In this document: in pieces, positions 33,357 to 42,335 of the stretch | Position numbering within the stretch: the stretch's first letter is position 1 | How the letters are laid out: each line of letters starts with the position of its first letter | Assembly: GCF_000719095.1 (NCBI RefSeq) | Contig: NZ_JOEH01000009.1 | Coordinates: 62,001-126,000 of the forward strand | Reading direction: 5' to 3' | Source of the DNA: Streptacidiphilus jeojiense | Lineage (GTDB): Bacteria; Actinomycetota; Actinomycetes; Streptomycetales; Streptomycetaceae | DNA length: 64,000 nt | Program-made: the position numbers and the translations under genes | Notes under the pieces: generated by a model | The model's database searches: none | The model's input: the letters and a program-made list of their open reading frames with translations, nothing else | What the model was told of the DNA's origin: nothing

Positions 33357-36300
33357 TTATCGAAGTGTTACGGCGGCAGCCTCCGGCGCGCTCCGGCGGC
33401 CGCGCTTGGCGAAGCGGAGGTAGAGGGACGGGACCACGAAGAGGGTGAGCAGGGTGGAGGTGATCAGGCCGCCGAGGATCACGACGGCCAGCGGGTACTC
33501 GATCTCGTGACCGGGCTGGTTGCCCAGCACCACCAGCGGGACCAGGGCCAGACCGGTGGCCAGTGAGGTCATCAGGATCGGGGCGAGCCGTTCGCCGGCG
33601 CCGCGGACCACCAGGGCCGGGCCGAAGGCCACGCCCTCCTGTTCCTCCAGGTGCTGGCAGTGGTTGACCAGCAGGATGCCGTTGCGCGCGGCGATGCCGA
33701 AGACCGTGAAGAAGCCTACCAGGGCCCCGATGGTGACCACCCCGCCGCCGATCCAGATCGCGATCACCCCGCCGACCAGCGACATCGGCAGGGTGAGGAA
33801 CACGAACACCGCCAACCGCCAGGAGCCGAAGGCGAGTTGGAGCAGGATCAGGATCGCCGCGGCGGCGATCAGGGCCGTGGTGAGCAGGCTGTTCTGGGCG
33901 CTCTGCCGCTCCTTGTACTCCCCGAGCAGCGCGTAGTGCGAGCCCTGCGGCACGCTGAGGCCCACCAGGTTGTGCTGGATGTCCTGGACCACGTCCGACA
34001 GGTCGCGGCCCTGGACGTTGGTGCCGACGTCGATGTAGCGGGAGTTGTCCTCACGGGTGATCAGGTACGGGTCCGGCCCTATGGTCACCTTCGCCAGGTC
34101 GCCCAGCCGGACGCTGCCGCCCGACGGGGTGTCCAGCCGCATGTCGCTGATGGCGGTGGGGTTGGACCGGGCCGAGGGCACGCTCCACACGTACACCCCG
34201 TACACCTGGTTGCCCTTGAAGACGTTGCCCATCTCCTGTCCGGCGACCATGGCGGCCGCCTGGCGGCGGATGTCGCCGGGTTTCAGGCCGTACTTGGCGG
34301 CCGCGGCCAGGTTCACCTCGACCTGGATCTGCGGGGTGTCGACCGACAGGTCGACATGCGGGTCCACCACGCCGGGGACCGACTGGATCCGGCCCAGCAC
34401 CGCGTCGGCGGTGCTGCGCATGGAGGCCAGGTCCTGGCCGTAGATCCGGATGGTGACGGCCTCCTTGGAGCCGGACAGCACCTCCTCGATGCGCTCGTTG
34501 AGGTAGGTCTCGACGTCGCGGTAGAGGCCGGGGTAGCTGTCGACGACGGCGCGCACCGCGGCGACGGTGCGGTTGTAGTCGACCTTCGGCGAGATGCTGA
34601 TCCACACCTCGGCCGCGTTGATGCCGACGACCTCCTCGCCCTGCTTGGCCCGGCCGATGTGGGCCCCGAAGTCGGTGACCCCGGGGATGGCGCTGAGCTC
34701 GTTGCTGAGCTTGGTGGTGGTGCGGACCACCTCGGCGTCGGAGGTGCCGGGGATGGCGTCCCAGTGGATCAGCAGGTCGCGCTGCTGGAAGGTGGGGAAC
34801 AGCGACTGCCCGAGCTGCGGGGCGACCAGCGCCCCGGCCAGCACGACCAGGCCGAAGACCGCGTAGGCGGCCCGCGGCCGGGCCACGATCCGCCCCAGCA
34901 GCGCCCCGTACCAGCGGCGCAGCACCCGGACCAGCGGGGACTGGAAGCGCTTCAGCTTCGCCTTGCGCAGCAGGATCAGGGTCAGCGCCGGGGTGACCGT
35001 CAGCGCCACGGCCATCGAGGCCGCGATGGCCAGGGTGTAGGAGACGGCGAGCGGCCGGAAGAAGGCCGCGGTCAGCCCGTGCAGCAGGAACACCGGGACC
35101 GACGCGCAGACGATGATCAGGGTGGCGTAGACGATGGGGCTGCGGACCTCCAGTGAGGCCCCCAGGATGATCCGCGCGGTGGAGGCGGACTCGTCCGCCC
35201 GTCTGGCCTCGCGCAGCCGGCGCAGGATGTTCTCTACGTCGATGATCGCGTCGTCGACCACGGCGCCCAGCGCGATGATCAGCCCGGCCAGCACCATGGT
35301 GTTGACGGTCGCGCCGAAGGCCCGCAGCACCAGCAGGGTGGCGGCCAGCGACAGCGGGATGGTGATCAGGCTGATCAGCGCGACCCGCCACTCGAACAGG
35401 AACAGCACGATGATGACCACGACCAGCAGGAAGCCGAGCAGCAGGGCGTCGGTGAGGTTGTGCACCGAGTCCGTGATGAAGTCCGCGGGCCGGAAGATGT
35501 GGGTGTCGAACTGGACCCCGGGCAGCCCTGGCTGGAGCTGGGCGATGACCTGGTCGACGTCCTTGGTCACCTGGAGGGTGTTGCCCCAGGGGAGCTTCTC
35601 GACGACCAGCAGCAGGCCGGGCTTCCCGTTGATGACCGCGTCGCCGATGATCGGCGTGTAGTCCTGGACCACCTGTCCGACACTGCCCAGCGGAATGTTC
35701 TTCCCCTGCGCCGCCGGGTCCTCCAGCGGGACCTTGGCCAGGTCGGCCGGGGTCTGGATGGAGAGCTGGTGGCCGACCTGGTAGCGGGAGTTCGGGGTCT
35801 CCACGCTGCCGCCGGCGCCGACCACCGACCCGGTGGAGAACTGCAGCGCGCCGGAGTCCAGGGCGTCGGAGGTGGTCCGTTCGACGTCGTCCAGGGTGGT
35901 GTGACTGGCCGCCAGTTTCGCCGGGTCCACCTGCACCTGGAAGGTGGGCTGGCGCTCGTTCCAGATCGACACGTCGGCCACGCCGTCCACCCGCAGCAGC
36001 CGCGCCTTGATGTTCCAGTAGGCGAGTTGGGACAGCTGCATGGTGCTCAGCGTGCTGGAGGTCATCCCGATCTGGAGCACCCGGCCGGTCGCCGAGACCG
36101 GCGGCAGCATCACCGGCGGGCTGGCCCACTTGGGCAGCGTGGGGCGGACCGTGGACAGCCGTTCCTGGACCAGCTGGCGGGCGTGCAGCAGGTCGGTGCC
36201 CGGCTTGAAGATCAGCACGATGGAGGAGAGCTGCGGCACCGAGGTGGAGCGCAGCGTGTCCAGCCCGGCCATGCCGTTCATGGACAGCTCGATCGGGACG

Positions 36301-36608
36301 GTGACCAGGTTCTCGACGTCGGAGGTGGACAGGCCCAGGCTCTCGGTCTGGATCTGCACCTGCGGGGGTGCGAACTCCGGGAAGACGTCCAGCGGGGTGT
36401 GCGGGATGGTGGCGATGCCGACGGCCATCAGGGCGACCGCGGCGGCGACCACCAGGAAGCGGAAGCGCAGGCTCCAGGAGACGATGGCCTGCATCGCGGT
36501 GCGGCGCGGCCGGCGCGGTCCCCGCGGCGCCGGCACGGAGGGCGGACGGGCGGCCGGACGGGCGGATGTGCCGGTCGGGGAGAAGGGCGTGGAGCCGGAC
36601 GGGTCCAT
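33357..36608 (-). CDS. HME-type RND transporter (CusA/CzcA-like)
   Basis: 1083 residues from ATG 36608, preferred over GTG 36614 because AGGAG then has normal spacing. A Pro/Arg-rich cytoplasmic N-terminus precedes the first membrane helix; the layout then follows RND permeases: large periplasm-type loop, TM2-6, second large loop, TM8-12. Diagnostic HME sequences include 'LDVFPEFAPPQVQIQTESLG', 'VTVPIELSMNGMAGLDTLRS' and 'GAVVDDAIIDVENILRRLRE' (TM4 charged motif). Such pumps in Gram-negatives export Cu, Ag, Co, Zn or Cd using proton motive force. Last gene of a three-gene operon with a small lipoprotein and a second RND; the outer-membrane component is naturally absent. Confidence 0.87.
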   Translation of the reverse strand: MDPSGSTPFSPTGTSARPAARPPSVPAPRGPRRPRRTAMQAIVSWSLRFRFLVVAAAVALMAVGIATIPHTPLDVFPEFAPPQVQIQTESLGLSTSDVENLVTVPIELSMNGMAGLDTLRSTSVPQLSSIVLIFKPGTDLLHARQLVQERLSTVRPTLPKWASPPVMLPPVSATGRVLQIGMTSSTLSTMQLSQLAYWNIKARLLRVDGVADVSIWNERQPTFQVQVDPAKLAASHTTLDDVERTTSDALDSGALQFSTGSVVGAGGSVETPNSRYQVGHQLSIQTPADLAKVPLEDPAAQGKNIPLGSVGQVVQDYTPIIGDAVINGKPGLLLVVEKLPWGNTLQVTKDVDQVIAQLQPGLPGVQFDTHIFRPADFITDSVHNLTDALLLGFLLVVVIIVLFLFEWRVALISLITIPLSLAATLLVLRAFGATVNTMVLAGLIIALGAVVDDAIIDVENILRRLREARRADESASTARIILGASLEVRSPIVYATLIIVCASVPVFLLHGLTAAFFRPLAVSYTLAIAASMAVALTVTPALTLILLRKAKLKRFQSPLVRVLRRWYGALLGRIVARPRAAYAVFGLVVLAGALVAPQLGQSLFPTFQQRDLLIHWDAIPGTSDAEVVRTTTKLSNELSAIPGVTDFGAHIGRAKQGEEVVGINAAEVWISISPKVDYNRTVAAVRAVVDSYPGLYRDVETYLNERIEEVLSGSKEAVTIRIYGQDLASMRSTADAVLGRIQSVPGVVDPHVDLSVDTPQIQVEVNLAAAAKYGLKPGDIRRQAAAMVAGQEMGNVFKGNQVYGVYVWSVPSARSNPTAISDMRLDTPSGGSVRLGDLAKVTIGPDPYLITREDNSRYIDVGTNVQGRDLSDVVQDIQHNLVGLSVPQGSHYALLGEYKERQSAQNSLLTTALIAAAAILILLQLAFGSWRLAVFVFLTLPMSLVGGVIAIWIGGGVVTIGALVGFFTVFGIAARNGILLVNHCQHLEEQEGVAFGPALVVRGAGERLAPILMTSLATGLALVPLVVLGNQPGHEIEYPLAVVILGGLITSTLLTLFVVPSLYLRFAKRGRRSAPEAAAVTLR

Positions 36609-36610
36609 GG

Positions 36611-37054
36611 TCACTCCTCTCCCACGCCGTACTCGGCGCCCAGCAGTTCGGCCGCGGCCACGTCCACCACCGGGGTGCCGGGCGGCGGCCCTGAGCTCAG
36701 CAGCACCTGGCCGTTCACGGTGCGGTCGACCACGACGGCCACCCGCAGGTAGGTGCGCGGCGCCGGGACGGTGTAGGTCCAGGGGCGGCCCTCGGGGTCG
36801 TAGATCAGGGCGGTCTCCGGGATCTGCAGCAGCCCGCCCGAGCCGGCCGGGCGGAGCACCGGCGTGGTGGCGATGGCGAGCCGGCCGACCGCCTCGGGGG
36901 TGAGCACCACCCGGTGCAGCGAACTGCCCGGGATCGGCACCAGGGTGGCGGGCTGGACGTCGTGCGCGGCCTCCGCCTTGGGGCCGCAGGCGGCCAGCAG
37001 GGCGCCGCCGAGGACGGCCAGGACGGCCGTGGCGATGGTGCGCCGACGCCTCAT
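36611..37054 (-). CDS. Small lipoprotein, truncated RND adaptor-like
   Basis: 147 residues from ATG 37054 (GGGGAGG upstream). Lipoprotein signal 'TAVLAVLGGALLAACG' with a lipobox Cys. The rest ('LVPIPGSSLHRVVLTPEAVG', 'LLQIPETALIYDPEGRPWTY', 'RVAVVVDRTVNGQVLLSSGP') matches the membrane-proximal beta-barrel part of RND membrane-fusion proteins such as CusB, but lacks the long helical hairpin. Its start overlaps the stop of the larger RND gene (TGATG) and its stop lies 2 bp before ATG 36608, so all three are coupled. It may replace the tripartite adaptor in a cell without an outer membrane. Confidence 0.75.
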   Translation of the reverse strand: MRRRRTIATAVLAVLGGALLAACGPKAEAAHDVQPATLVPIPGSSLHRVVLTPEAVGRLAIATTPVLRPAGSGGLLQIPETALIYDPEGRPWTYTVPAPRTYLRVAVVVDRTVNGQVLLSSGPPPGTPVVDVAAAELLGAEYGVGEE

Positions 37055-40000
37055 CAGCGCACCTCCCCGGCGGCGGCGGGGTCTCCGGAGACGGGGTGTC
37101 CGGTGCCGGGGTTTCCGGGGCCGGGATCCGCCGCGGCGAGCTCGTCCGGGGCGCGGTCGCCGCCGGGCAGCCACAGCTGCAGGGCCGGCAGCAGCACCAG
37201 GGTCACCAGTGTGGTGCTGACCAGCCCGCCGAGCACGACCAGGGCGAACGGCCGGGCCAGCTCCATCCCGGGGATGTCGCCGCGCACCACGAACGGCGCC
37301 ACCAGCAGGGCCAGCGCCACAGCGGTGGTCAGCACGGCCGGAGCCGTCCGCCCGGCGGCGCGCCGTACGTCCGCGTCGTCCCGGAAGGCGTGGAACAGCG
37401 TCAGTCCGCCGTGGACGGCGATGCCGAGCAGCGGCAGGAAGCCGACCAGCGCCCCGGTGGTGATCCGGGAGCCGTTGACCAGTGCCGTCAGCACCCCGCC
37501 GGAGAGCGCCAGCGGGAGGACCAGCAGCAGTACCGCCGCCCGGCTCCAGCTGCGCAGCGCCGCCTGGAACAGCAGCAGCGCACCGGCAACGCAGGCCAGT
37601 ACGCACAGCACCAGGGTGAGCTGTCCGCTCTGGGTCCCTTCCAGACCGCTGCTGACCTCGGCGTGGTAGCCGAGCGGCAGTTCCACCGCCTGCACGGCCG
37701 AGCGGACCCGGCTCAGCGTGGTGCCCAGGTCCTGCCCGTGCACGGTGGCGACCACGTCGACATAGCGGGAGGCCTGGTCGTGGTCGATCTCGGTGGGTGC
37801 GGGCTGGATCGACACCGTGGCGATGTCCTTCAGCGCGACCAGGCCCCCGCTGGGGGTGTCCAGCATCAGGTTCTGCAGGTCGGAGAGGTTGTCCCGGACC
37901 GCGGGGGTGCTCCACACGGCCACGTCGAAGATCTGCTGCTGCTGGTAGTAGCTGCCGACCGGGATGCCGGCCACCAGGACGGCGGTGGCGCGGCGCACGT
38001 CGCCGGGCTTGAGGCCGTACTTGGCGGCCTTGGTGACGTCCGTGGCGATCTCGATCGAGGGCTCGGTGGGGACCTGCCGGATCGTCGGGTCGGTGATGCC
38101 GGGCTGCGCGGCGACGGCCTGCCGCAGCCGTTCCGCCTGCACGGCCATGACCTTGGTGTCGGTGCCGTAGAGCCGGACCCGCACCGCGTCGTCGCCGTCG
38201 GTCACCTCCGCGGTGGCGTCCTGGAGCGCCAGCTGGGGGTAGGTCAGCACGGTGTGGTGGACGGACTGCTGGTCGAGCGCCTTGCGGACGGCGGCCGTGG
38301 TGCGGCCGTAGTCGGCGCCCGGCGCCAGGGTGACCCAGGTCTGCGCCGAGTCGACATTGACGATCTGATCGCCCATCAGGGACTGGCCGATGTCGCTGGC
38401 CACGTCCTGGACGCCGGGGACGGCCCGCAGGCTGTCGCCGGCCGCGGTGGTGGTCTTCTCCATCGCGGGCAGCGAGGTGCCCGGCGTGGCCTGCCACTGC
38501 ACCAGCAGATCGCGGTCCTGGGCCTGCGGCAGCAGCCCCTGGGAGGTGTGCGCCAGCTGCGGGATGATCGCCAGCGCGGCCAGCGCCAGCACCACGGCCA
38601 GGGAGCAGGCGACCACCGGGCGCAGCCCGTTGTCCAGCAGCCGGTGGTAGCCGCGCTCGATCCAGTGCGCCCGCGGCGACGGCTGGAGCGTCTGCTCCGG
38701 GCCCGGGGCGGGCTCGGTCCGCCGGCGCCGCCCGGGCCGGAGCAGCAGCTGGGCCAGGGCCGGGGTGACGGTCAGGGCCACGGCGCTGGCCGCCAGCAGG
38801 GCGAGCACATAGGCGGCGACCATGGGACGCGCCATCGAGCCGCCGAGGCCGGGGATCAGCAGCAGCGGCACCGCGGTGACCAGCAGCACGGCCAGGGCGA
38901 AGCCGAGCGGCCGACGGGCGTCGACCAGGGCCTCGGTCAGCAGCTCGGAGAGCGGCGGACCGGGGTCGGGGTGCGGGCCGGGGTCCGGATCGGGTGTCCC
39001 CGGATCGGGTGTCCCCAGATCGGGTGTCGGCGGCGCGCCCTGACCGTTGGTCGACGGGAGGTCGGCTGCTGACGGGAGGTCACCGCCGTGCGGCAGGGCG
39101 GTGGCCCCGGCCGGCGCCAGCGGATCGGGAGTGCCGGCCCCGGGGCTTCCGGCGGCGCCGTTGACTCCGGCCGCGGCGGCCGCGGCGGTGCGGTCGCCGT
39201 CGGCGCGGGCCGCGAACCCGCGGACCGCGCCGCGCAGCGCCAGCACCCCCGAGACGGCGTCGTCGACGATGATGCCGAGCGCCGCCAGCATCCCCAGCAG
39301 CGTCATCTCGTTGAAGGTGGCCCCGAGCAGGTAGAGCACATACGCTGCCGCCACCAGCGGCAGCGCCACCGCCACCAGCCCCACCAGCGCGACCCGCCAG
39401 GACCGCCAGCACACGCCCAGCCACAGCGTCAGCAGGACCAGTCCGGCCAGCGCCGACCAGCCGAGGTCGTGCAGCGCGGACTCCACGAAGTTGGCCGGCC
39501 GGAACACCGAGGTGTCGATGGTGACCCCGGTCAGCCCCGGTTTGAGCTCCGCCATCGCCTGTTCGACGCCCTTGGTCACCGCCAGGGTGTTGGCCCCCGG
39601 CAGCTTCTCCACCACCAGCAGGAACCCGGAGCCGCTGGAGAGCACGGCGTCGCCGCGCAGCGCCGGGTGGTCCTCGACCACGGTGGTGACGTCGCCCAGC
39701 TTCACCGGCGTCTTGCCGGTGGTGTCCTCGACCGGCACCTGGGCCAGGTCCTGCGGCCGGGTGATGGGCAGGATGTGCTGGACCGACAGGCGCTGGTTGG
39801 GGGTGTCGATGAAGCCGTCCGCGCCCGGCGAGGAGGCCTCGACGAAGGTCAGCGGCGAGGTCCACATGGCGTCGCCGGTGGTGTTGATCACCTGGGACAG
39901 GGTGACCCCGGCGGCGTGCAGCTTCGCCGGGTCGACCAGGACCTGCAGCTGCTGGTCGCGCTGGCCCCAGATGGTCACGTTGGCGACCCCGGGGACGGCG

Positions 40001-40497
40001 AGCAGCCGGGGCCGGATCCGCCAGCGGGCCAGCGTCGACAGGTCGATCAGCGAGGTGGACTTGGACGACAGTCCGATCATCATGGTGCGGCTCTGCGCGG
40101 ACTGCGGCTGGATCATCACCGGGGGAGTGCCCACGTTGACCACCGCGGGCCCCTGGGCGACCCGCTCGGTCACCAGCTGCCTGGCCTTGTAGATGTCGGT
40201 GCCGGGCTTGAAGGTCAGCTCGATCGACGACAGCCCCGGCACCGACTGCGAGCGCAGCCGGTCCAGATAGGCCAGGCCGTTGAACTCGTCCTCCAGCGGG
40301 ACGGTGATCAGCTGCTCGACCTCGTTGGTGGACAGCCCCAGGGCCTCGGTCTGCACCTGTACCTGCGGCGGCAGGAACTCGGGCAGGGTGTCCACGGCTG
40401 CATGGCGCAGCGATCCCACCCCCACCACCAGGACCACGATCGCCGCCGCCACCACTGCTGCGGCCAGCCTGATGCTCGAACTCACGATCCAACGCAT
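37054..40497 (-). CDS. Second HME-type RND transporter, divergent
   Basis: 1147 residues from ATG 40497 with GGGGGG upstream. Same fold as the downstream RND ('VDTLPEFLPPQVQVQTEALG', 'VTVPLEDEFNGLAYLDRLRS', 'LEGTQSGQLTLVLCVLACVA'). Two departures stand out: the TM4 motif reads 'GIIVDDAVSGVLALRG' rather than VDDAIIDVEN, and the cytoplasmic loop after it contains a long low-complexity Pro/Asp/Gly insertion of about 100 residues (PDPGTPDP-type repeats). It may therefore have lost proton coupling or act as a partner in a heteromeric pump. First gene of the operon. Confidence 0.82.
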   Translation of the reverse strand: MRWIVSSSIRLAAAVVAAAIVVLVVGVGSLRHAAVDTLPEFLPPQVQVQTEALGLSTNEVEQLITVPLEDEFNGLAYLDRLRSQSVPGLSSIELTFKPGTDIYKARQLVTERVAQGPAVVNVGTPPVMIQPQSAQSRTMMIGLSSKSTSLIDLSTLARWRIRPRLLAVPGVANVTIWGQRDQQLQVLVDPAKLHAAGVTLSQVINTTGDAMWTSPLTFVEASSPGADGFIDTPNQRLSVQHILPITRPQDLAQVPVEDTTGKTPVKLGDVTTVVEDHPALRGDAVLSSGSGFLLVVEKLPGANTLAVTKGVEQAMAELKPGLTGVTIDTSVFRPANFVESALHDLGWSALAGLVLLTLWLGVCWRSWRVALVGLVAVALPLVAAAYVLYLLGATFNEMTLLGMLAALGIIVDDAVSGVLALRGAVRGFAARADGDRTAAAAAAGVNGAAGSPGAGTPDPLAPAGATALPHGGDLPSAADLPSTNGQGAPPTPDLGTPDPGTPDPDPGPHPDPGPPLSELLTEALVDARRPLGFALAVLLVTAVPLLLIPGLGGSMARPMVAAYVLALLAASAVALTVTPALAQLLLRPGRRRRTEPAPGPEQTLQPSPRAHWIERGYHRLLDNGLRPVVACSLAVVLALAALAIIPQLAHTSQGLLPQAQDRDLLVQWQATPGTSLPAMEKTTTAAGDSLRAVPGVQDVASDIGQSLMGDQIVNVDSAQTWVTLAPGADYGRTTAAVRKALDQQSVHHTVLTYPQLALQDATAEVTDGDDAVRVRLYGTDTKVMAVQAERLRQAVAAQPGITDPTIRQVPTEPSIEIATDVTKAAKYGLKPGDVRRATAVLVAGIPVGSYYQQQQIFDVAVWSTPAVRDNLSDLQNLMLDTPSGGLVALKDIATVSIQPAPTEIDHDQASRYVDVVATVHGQDLGTTLSRVRSAVQAVELPLGYHAEVSSGLEGTQSGQLTLVLCVLACVAGALLLFQAALRSWSRAAVLLLVLPLALSGGVLTALVNGSRITTGALVGFLPLLGIAVHGGLTLFHAFRDDADVRRAAGRTAPAVLTTAVALALLVAPFVVRGDIPGMELARPFALVVLGGLVSTTLVTLVLLPALQLWLPGGDRAPDELAAADPGPGNPGTGHPVSGDPAAAGEVR

Positions 40498-40683
40498 GCC
40501 GATCCCCCCGAACCGTTGTCCTGGGAGGGTCCCCCGATGAGGAACGTCCTACACCCGATATTCACTGAACGTGTACAGGTCGTCACCTGAGCATCATGAA
40601 CGCTGATATGTGAATCATCCGGATGTGACACGAGTTGTTCCGGTGCCGCCCGGGGACTGTCGGCCCTCGTTATGAGAGTTCAC

Positions 40684-40730
40684 TTGCACAAGTCGATGAG
40701 AGCTGCCTATGCTCATGCAAGTCAGCTCTC
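40684..40730 (+). promoter_or_regulatory. Promoter with flanking inverted repeats upstream of a hydrolase
   Basis: TTGCAC (40684-40689) and TATGCT (40708-40713) form a -35/-10 pair with an 18-bp spacer. GAGAGCTG (40698-40705) and CAGCTCTC (40723-40730) are perfect inverted repeats around the -10. The same elements GAGAG and TATGCT recur before the TetR gene at 41653-41668, suggesting control by that regulator. Confidence 0.5.
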
Positions 40731-40758
40731 GTGAACGCGACGACAAGGACCCGGCATC

Positions 40759-41631
40759 ATGACCTCCCCCGTCTCCATCAGCGGCACCAGCACCACCCGG
40801 ATCGTCGACCTGGCCGGCGGCCTCTCGCTGACCGTCGCCGAGTACGGCACCAACACCGACGGCAGCGCCGTACTGCTGCTGCACGGCGGCGCGGGACCGC
40901 GCACCATGGCCGGCCTGGCCACCGCGCTGTCCGAGCACGTCTACGCGATCGCCCCGACCCACCCCGGCTTCGACGGCACCGACCGCCCCGACGGCTTCGA
41001 CACCGTCGCCGACATCGCGGTGGCCTACCTGGACCTGCTGGACGCGCTCGACCTCACCGGCGTGATGGTGATCGGCAACTCGGTCGGCGGCTGGATCGCC
41101 GCCGAGATGGCGCTGCGCGACACCCGCGGCCGGATCGGCGCACTGACCCTGATCAACGCGGTGGGCATCCACGCCCATCTGAAGCAGAACCAGGTCCTCG
41201 ACACCCGGGTGATGGCCCCCACCGAGATGACCCAGCTGTCCTTCCACAACCCGGCCTTCCGGCCGGACTTCTCCACCTTCAGCGACCAGCAGCGCGCCGC
41301 GGCCGCCGCCAACCAGCGTGCTCTGGCCACCTACGCCGGCGAGGCCTTCACCCACGACCCCAAGCTGCGCGGCCGGCTGCACCGGGTCACCGTGCCGGTG
41401 CTGGTCGTCTGGGGCGAGCAGGACGGGATCGCGCCGCTCGGCTACGGCCGCGGCTTCGCCGACTCCTTCCCCGACGGCCACTTCGCCCCGATAGCCGAGG
41501 CCGGCCACTTCCCGCAGGTCGAGCAGCTGGGCCGGACCCTGGGGGCCATCGGCGACTTCGTGGACACCGTCGTCAAGCCGGGCGGGGATGTCGACGCGGT
41601 CGCCGGCGCGGTCGCCGGCTCCGTCGGCTGA
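40759..41631 (+). CDS. Alpha/beta hydrolase
   Basis: 290 residues from ATG 40759. Canonical alpha/beta-hydrolase features: oxyanion-hole 'LLLHGGAGPRTM', nucleophile Ser108 in 'GNSVGGW', acid in 'VVWGEQDGIAP' and His in 'AEAGHFPQVEQ'. No signal peptide. It is followed 76 bp later by a TetR-family gene on the same strand; both promoters contain GAGAG/TATGCT elements, so the regulator probably controls this enzyme, a typical arrangement for substrate-induced detoxification. Substrate unknown. Confidence 0.85.
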   Translation: MTSPVSISGTSTTRIVDLAGGLSLTVAEYGTNTDGSAVLLLHGGAGPRTMAGLATALSEHVYAIAPTHPGFDGTDRPDGFDTVADIAVAYLDLLDALDLTGVMVIGNSVGGWIAAEMALRDTRGRIGALTLINAVGIHAHLKQNQVLDTRVMAPTEMTQLSFHNPAFRPDFSTFSDQQRAAAAANQRALATYAGEAFTHDPKLRGRLHRVTVPVLVVWGEQDGIAPLGYGRGFADSFPDGHFAPIAEAGHFPQVEQLGRTLGAIGDFVDTVVKPGGDVDAVAGAVAGSVG

Positions 41632-41652
41632 GCATCATGATCGGCTTCCTGG

Positions 41653-41668
41653 TGAGAGTATGCTCTCA
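41653..41668 (+). promoter_or_regulatory. Inverted-repeat operator of the TetR gene
   Basis: TGAGAG (41653-41658) - TATG - CTCTCA (41663-41668) is a perfect palindrome that embeds a TATGCT -10 (41659-41664). Repressor binding would block the promoter. Confidence 0.55.
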
Positions 41669-41706
41669 TGACAGTAGGGGCCTTGCGTCGTACGAAGGGT
41701 GGATCG

Positions 41707-42327
41707 ATGACATCGCAGAGCACCATGGGACGCGCCAACCAGAAGCTGCGCACCCGTACCGCGATCGTCCAGGCCGCGGCCGAACTCAGCCGTACCGGCC
41801 GGGAGGTGACGATGCCCGAGGTCGCCAAGGCGGCCCTGGTGTCCGAGGCCACGGCCTACCGCTACTTCCCCGACCTGGCCAGCCTGCTGCAGGAGGCCAT
41901 CGCCGGGCAACTGCCCAGCGCGGAGGAGGCGCTCCAGCCGGTGGCCGGCTCCGTGGACCCGGTGGAACGCGTCGCCGCCGCGACCGAGTTCCTGCTGCGG
42001 CACGTGCTGACCCGGCAGGGCGTGGTCCGCGCCATGATCGCGGCCACGGTGATCCGGCCGGGTGGCGCCGCCGCCCGTCCCGGCCTGCGCTTCGGCCTGA
42101 TCGACCATGCGCTGGCGCCGCTGGACGGCACCCTGGGCGTCGCGGACCCGGCGGCGCTGACCCAGCTCAAGCAGGATCTCGCCGTGGTGGTCAGCGCCGA
42201 GGCCCTGTTCGTCCTGACCGATCTGCAGGGGCTGGACCCCGAGGCCGCGATCAGCAGCCTGGTGCACACCGCCACGACGCTGACCCGGGCCGCACTCCCG
42301 GACCGCCGCCGGCCCGGCGGCGGGTGA
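41707..42327 (+). CDS. TetR-family regulator
   Basis: 206 residues from ATG 41707 (GGTGG upstream). An earlier in-frame ATG at 41668 overlaps the operator and has no ribosome-binding site. The N-terminal helix-turn-helix ('VTMPEVAKAALVSEATAYRY' then FPD) is TetR-like; the C-terminal helical domain binds an unknown ligand. It probably represses itself and the preceding hydrolase through the TGAGAG-CTCTCA sites. Its stop is 8 bp from that of the convergent XRE gene. Confidence 0.85.
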   Translation: MTSQSTMGRANQKLRTRTAIVQAAAELSRTGREVTMPEVAKAALVSEATAYRYFPDLASLLQEAIAGQLPSAEEALQPVAGSVDPVERVAAATEFLLRHVLTRQGVVRAMIAATVIRPGGAAARPGLRFGLIDHALAPLDGTLGVADPAALTQLKQDLAVVVSAEALFVLTDLQGLDPEAAISSLVHTATTLTRAALPDRRRPGGG

Positions 42328-42335
42328 GCCCCGCA

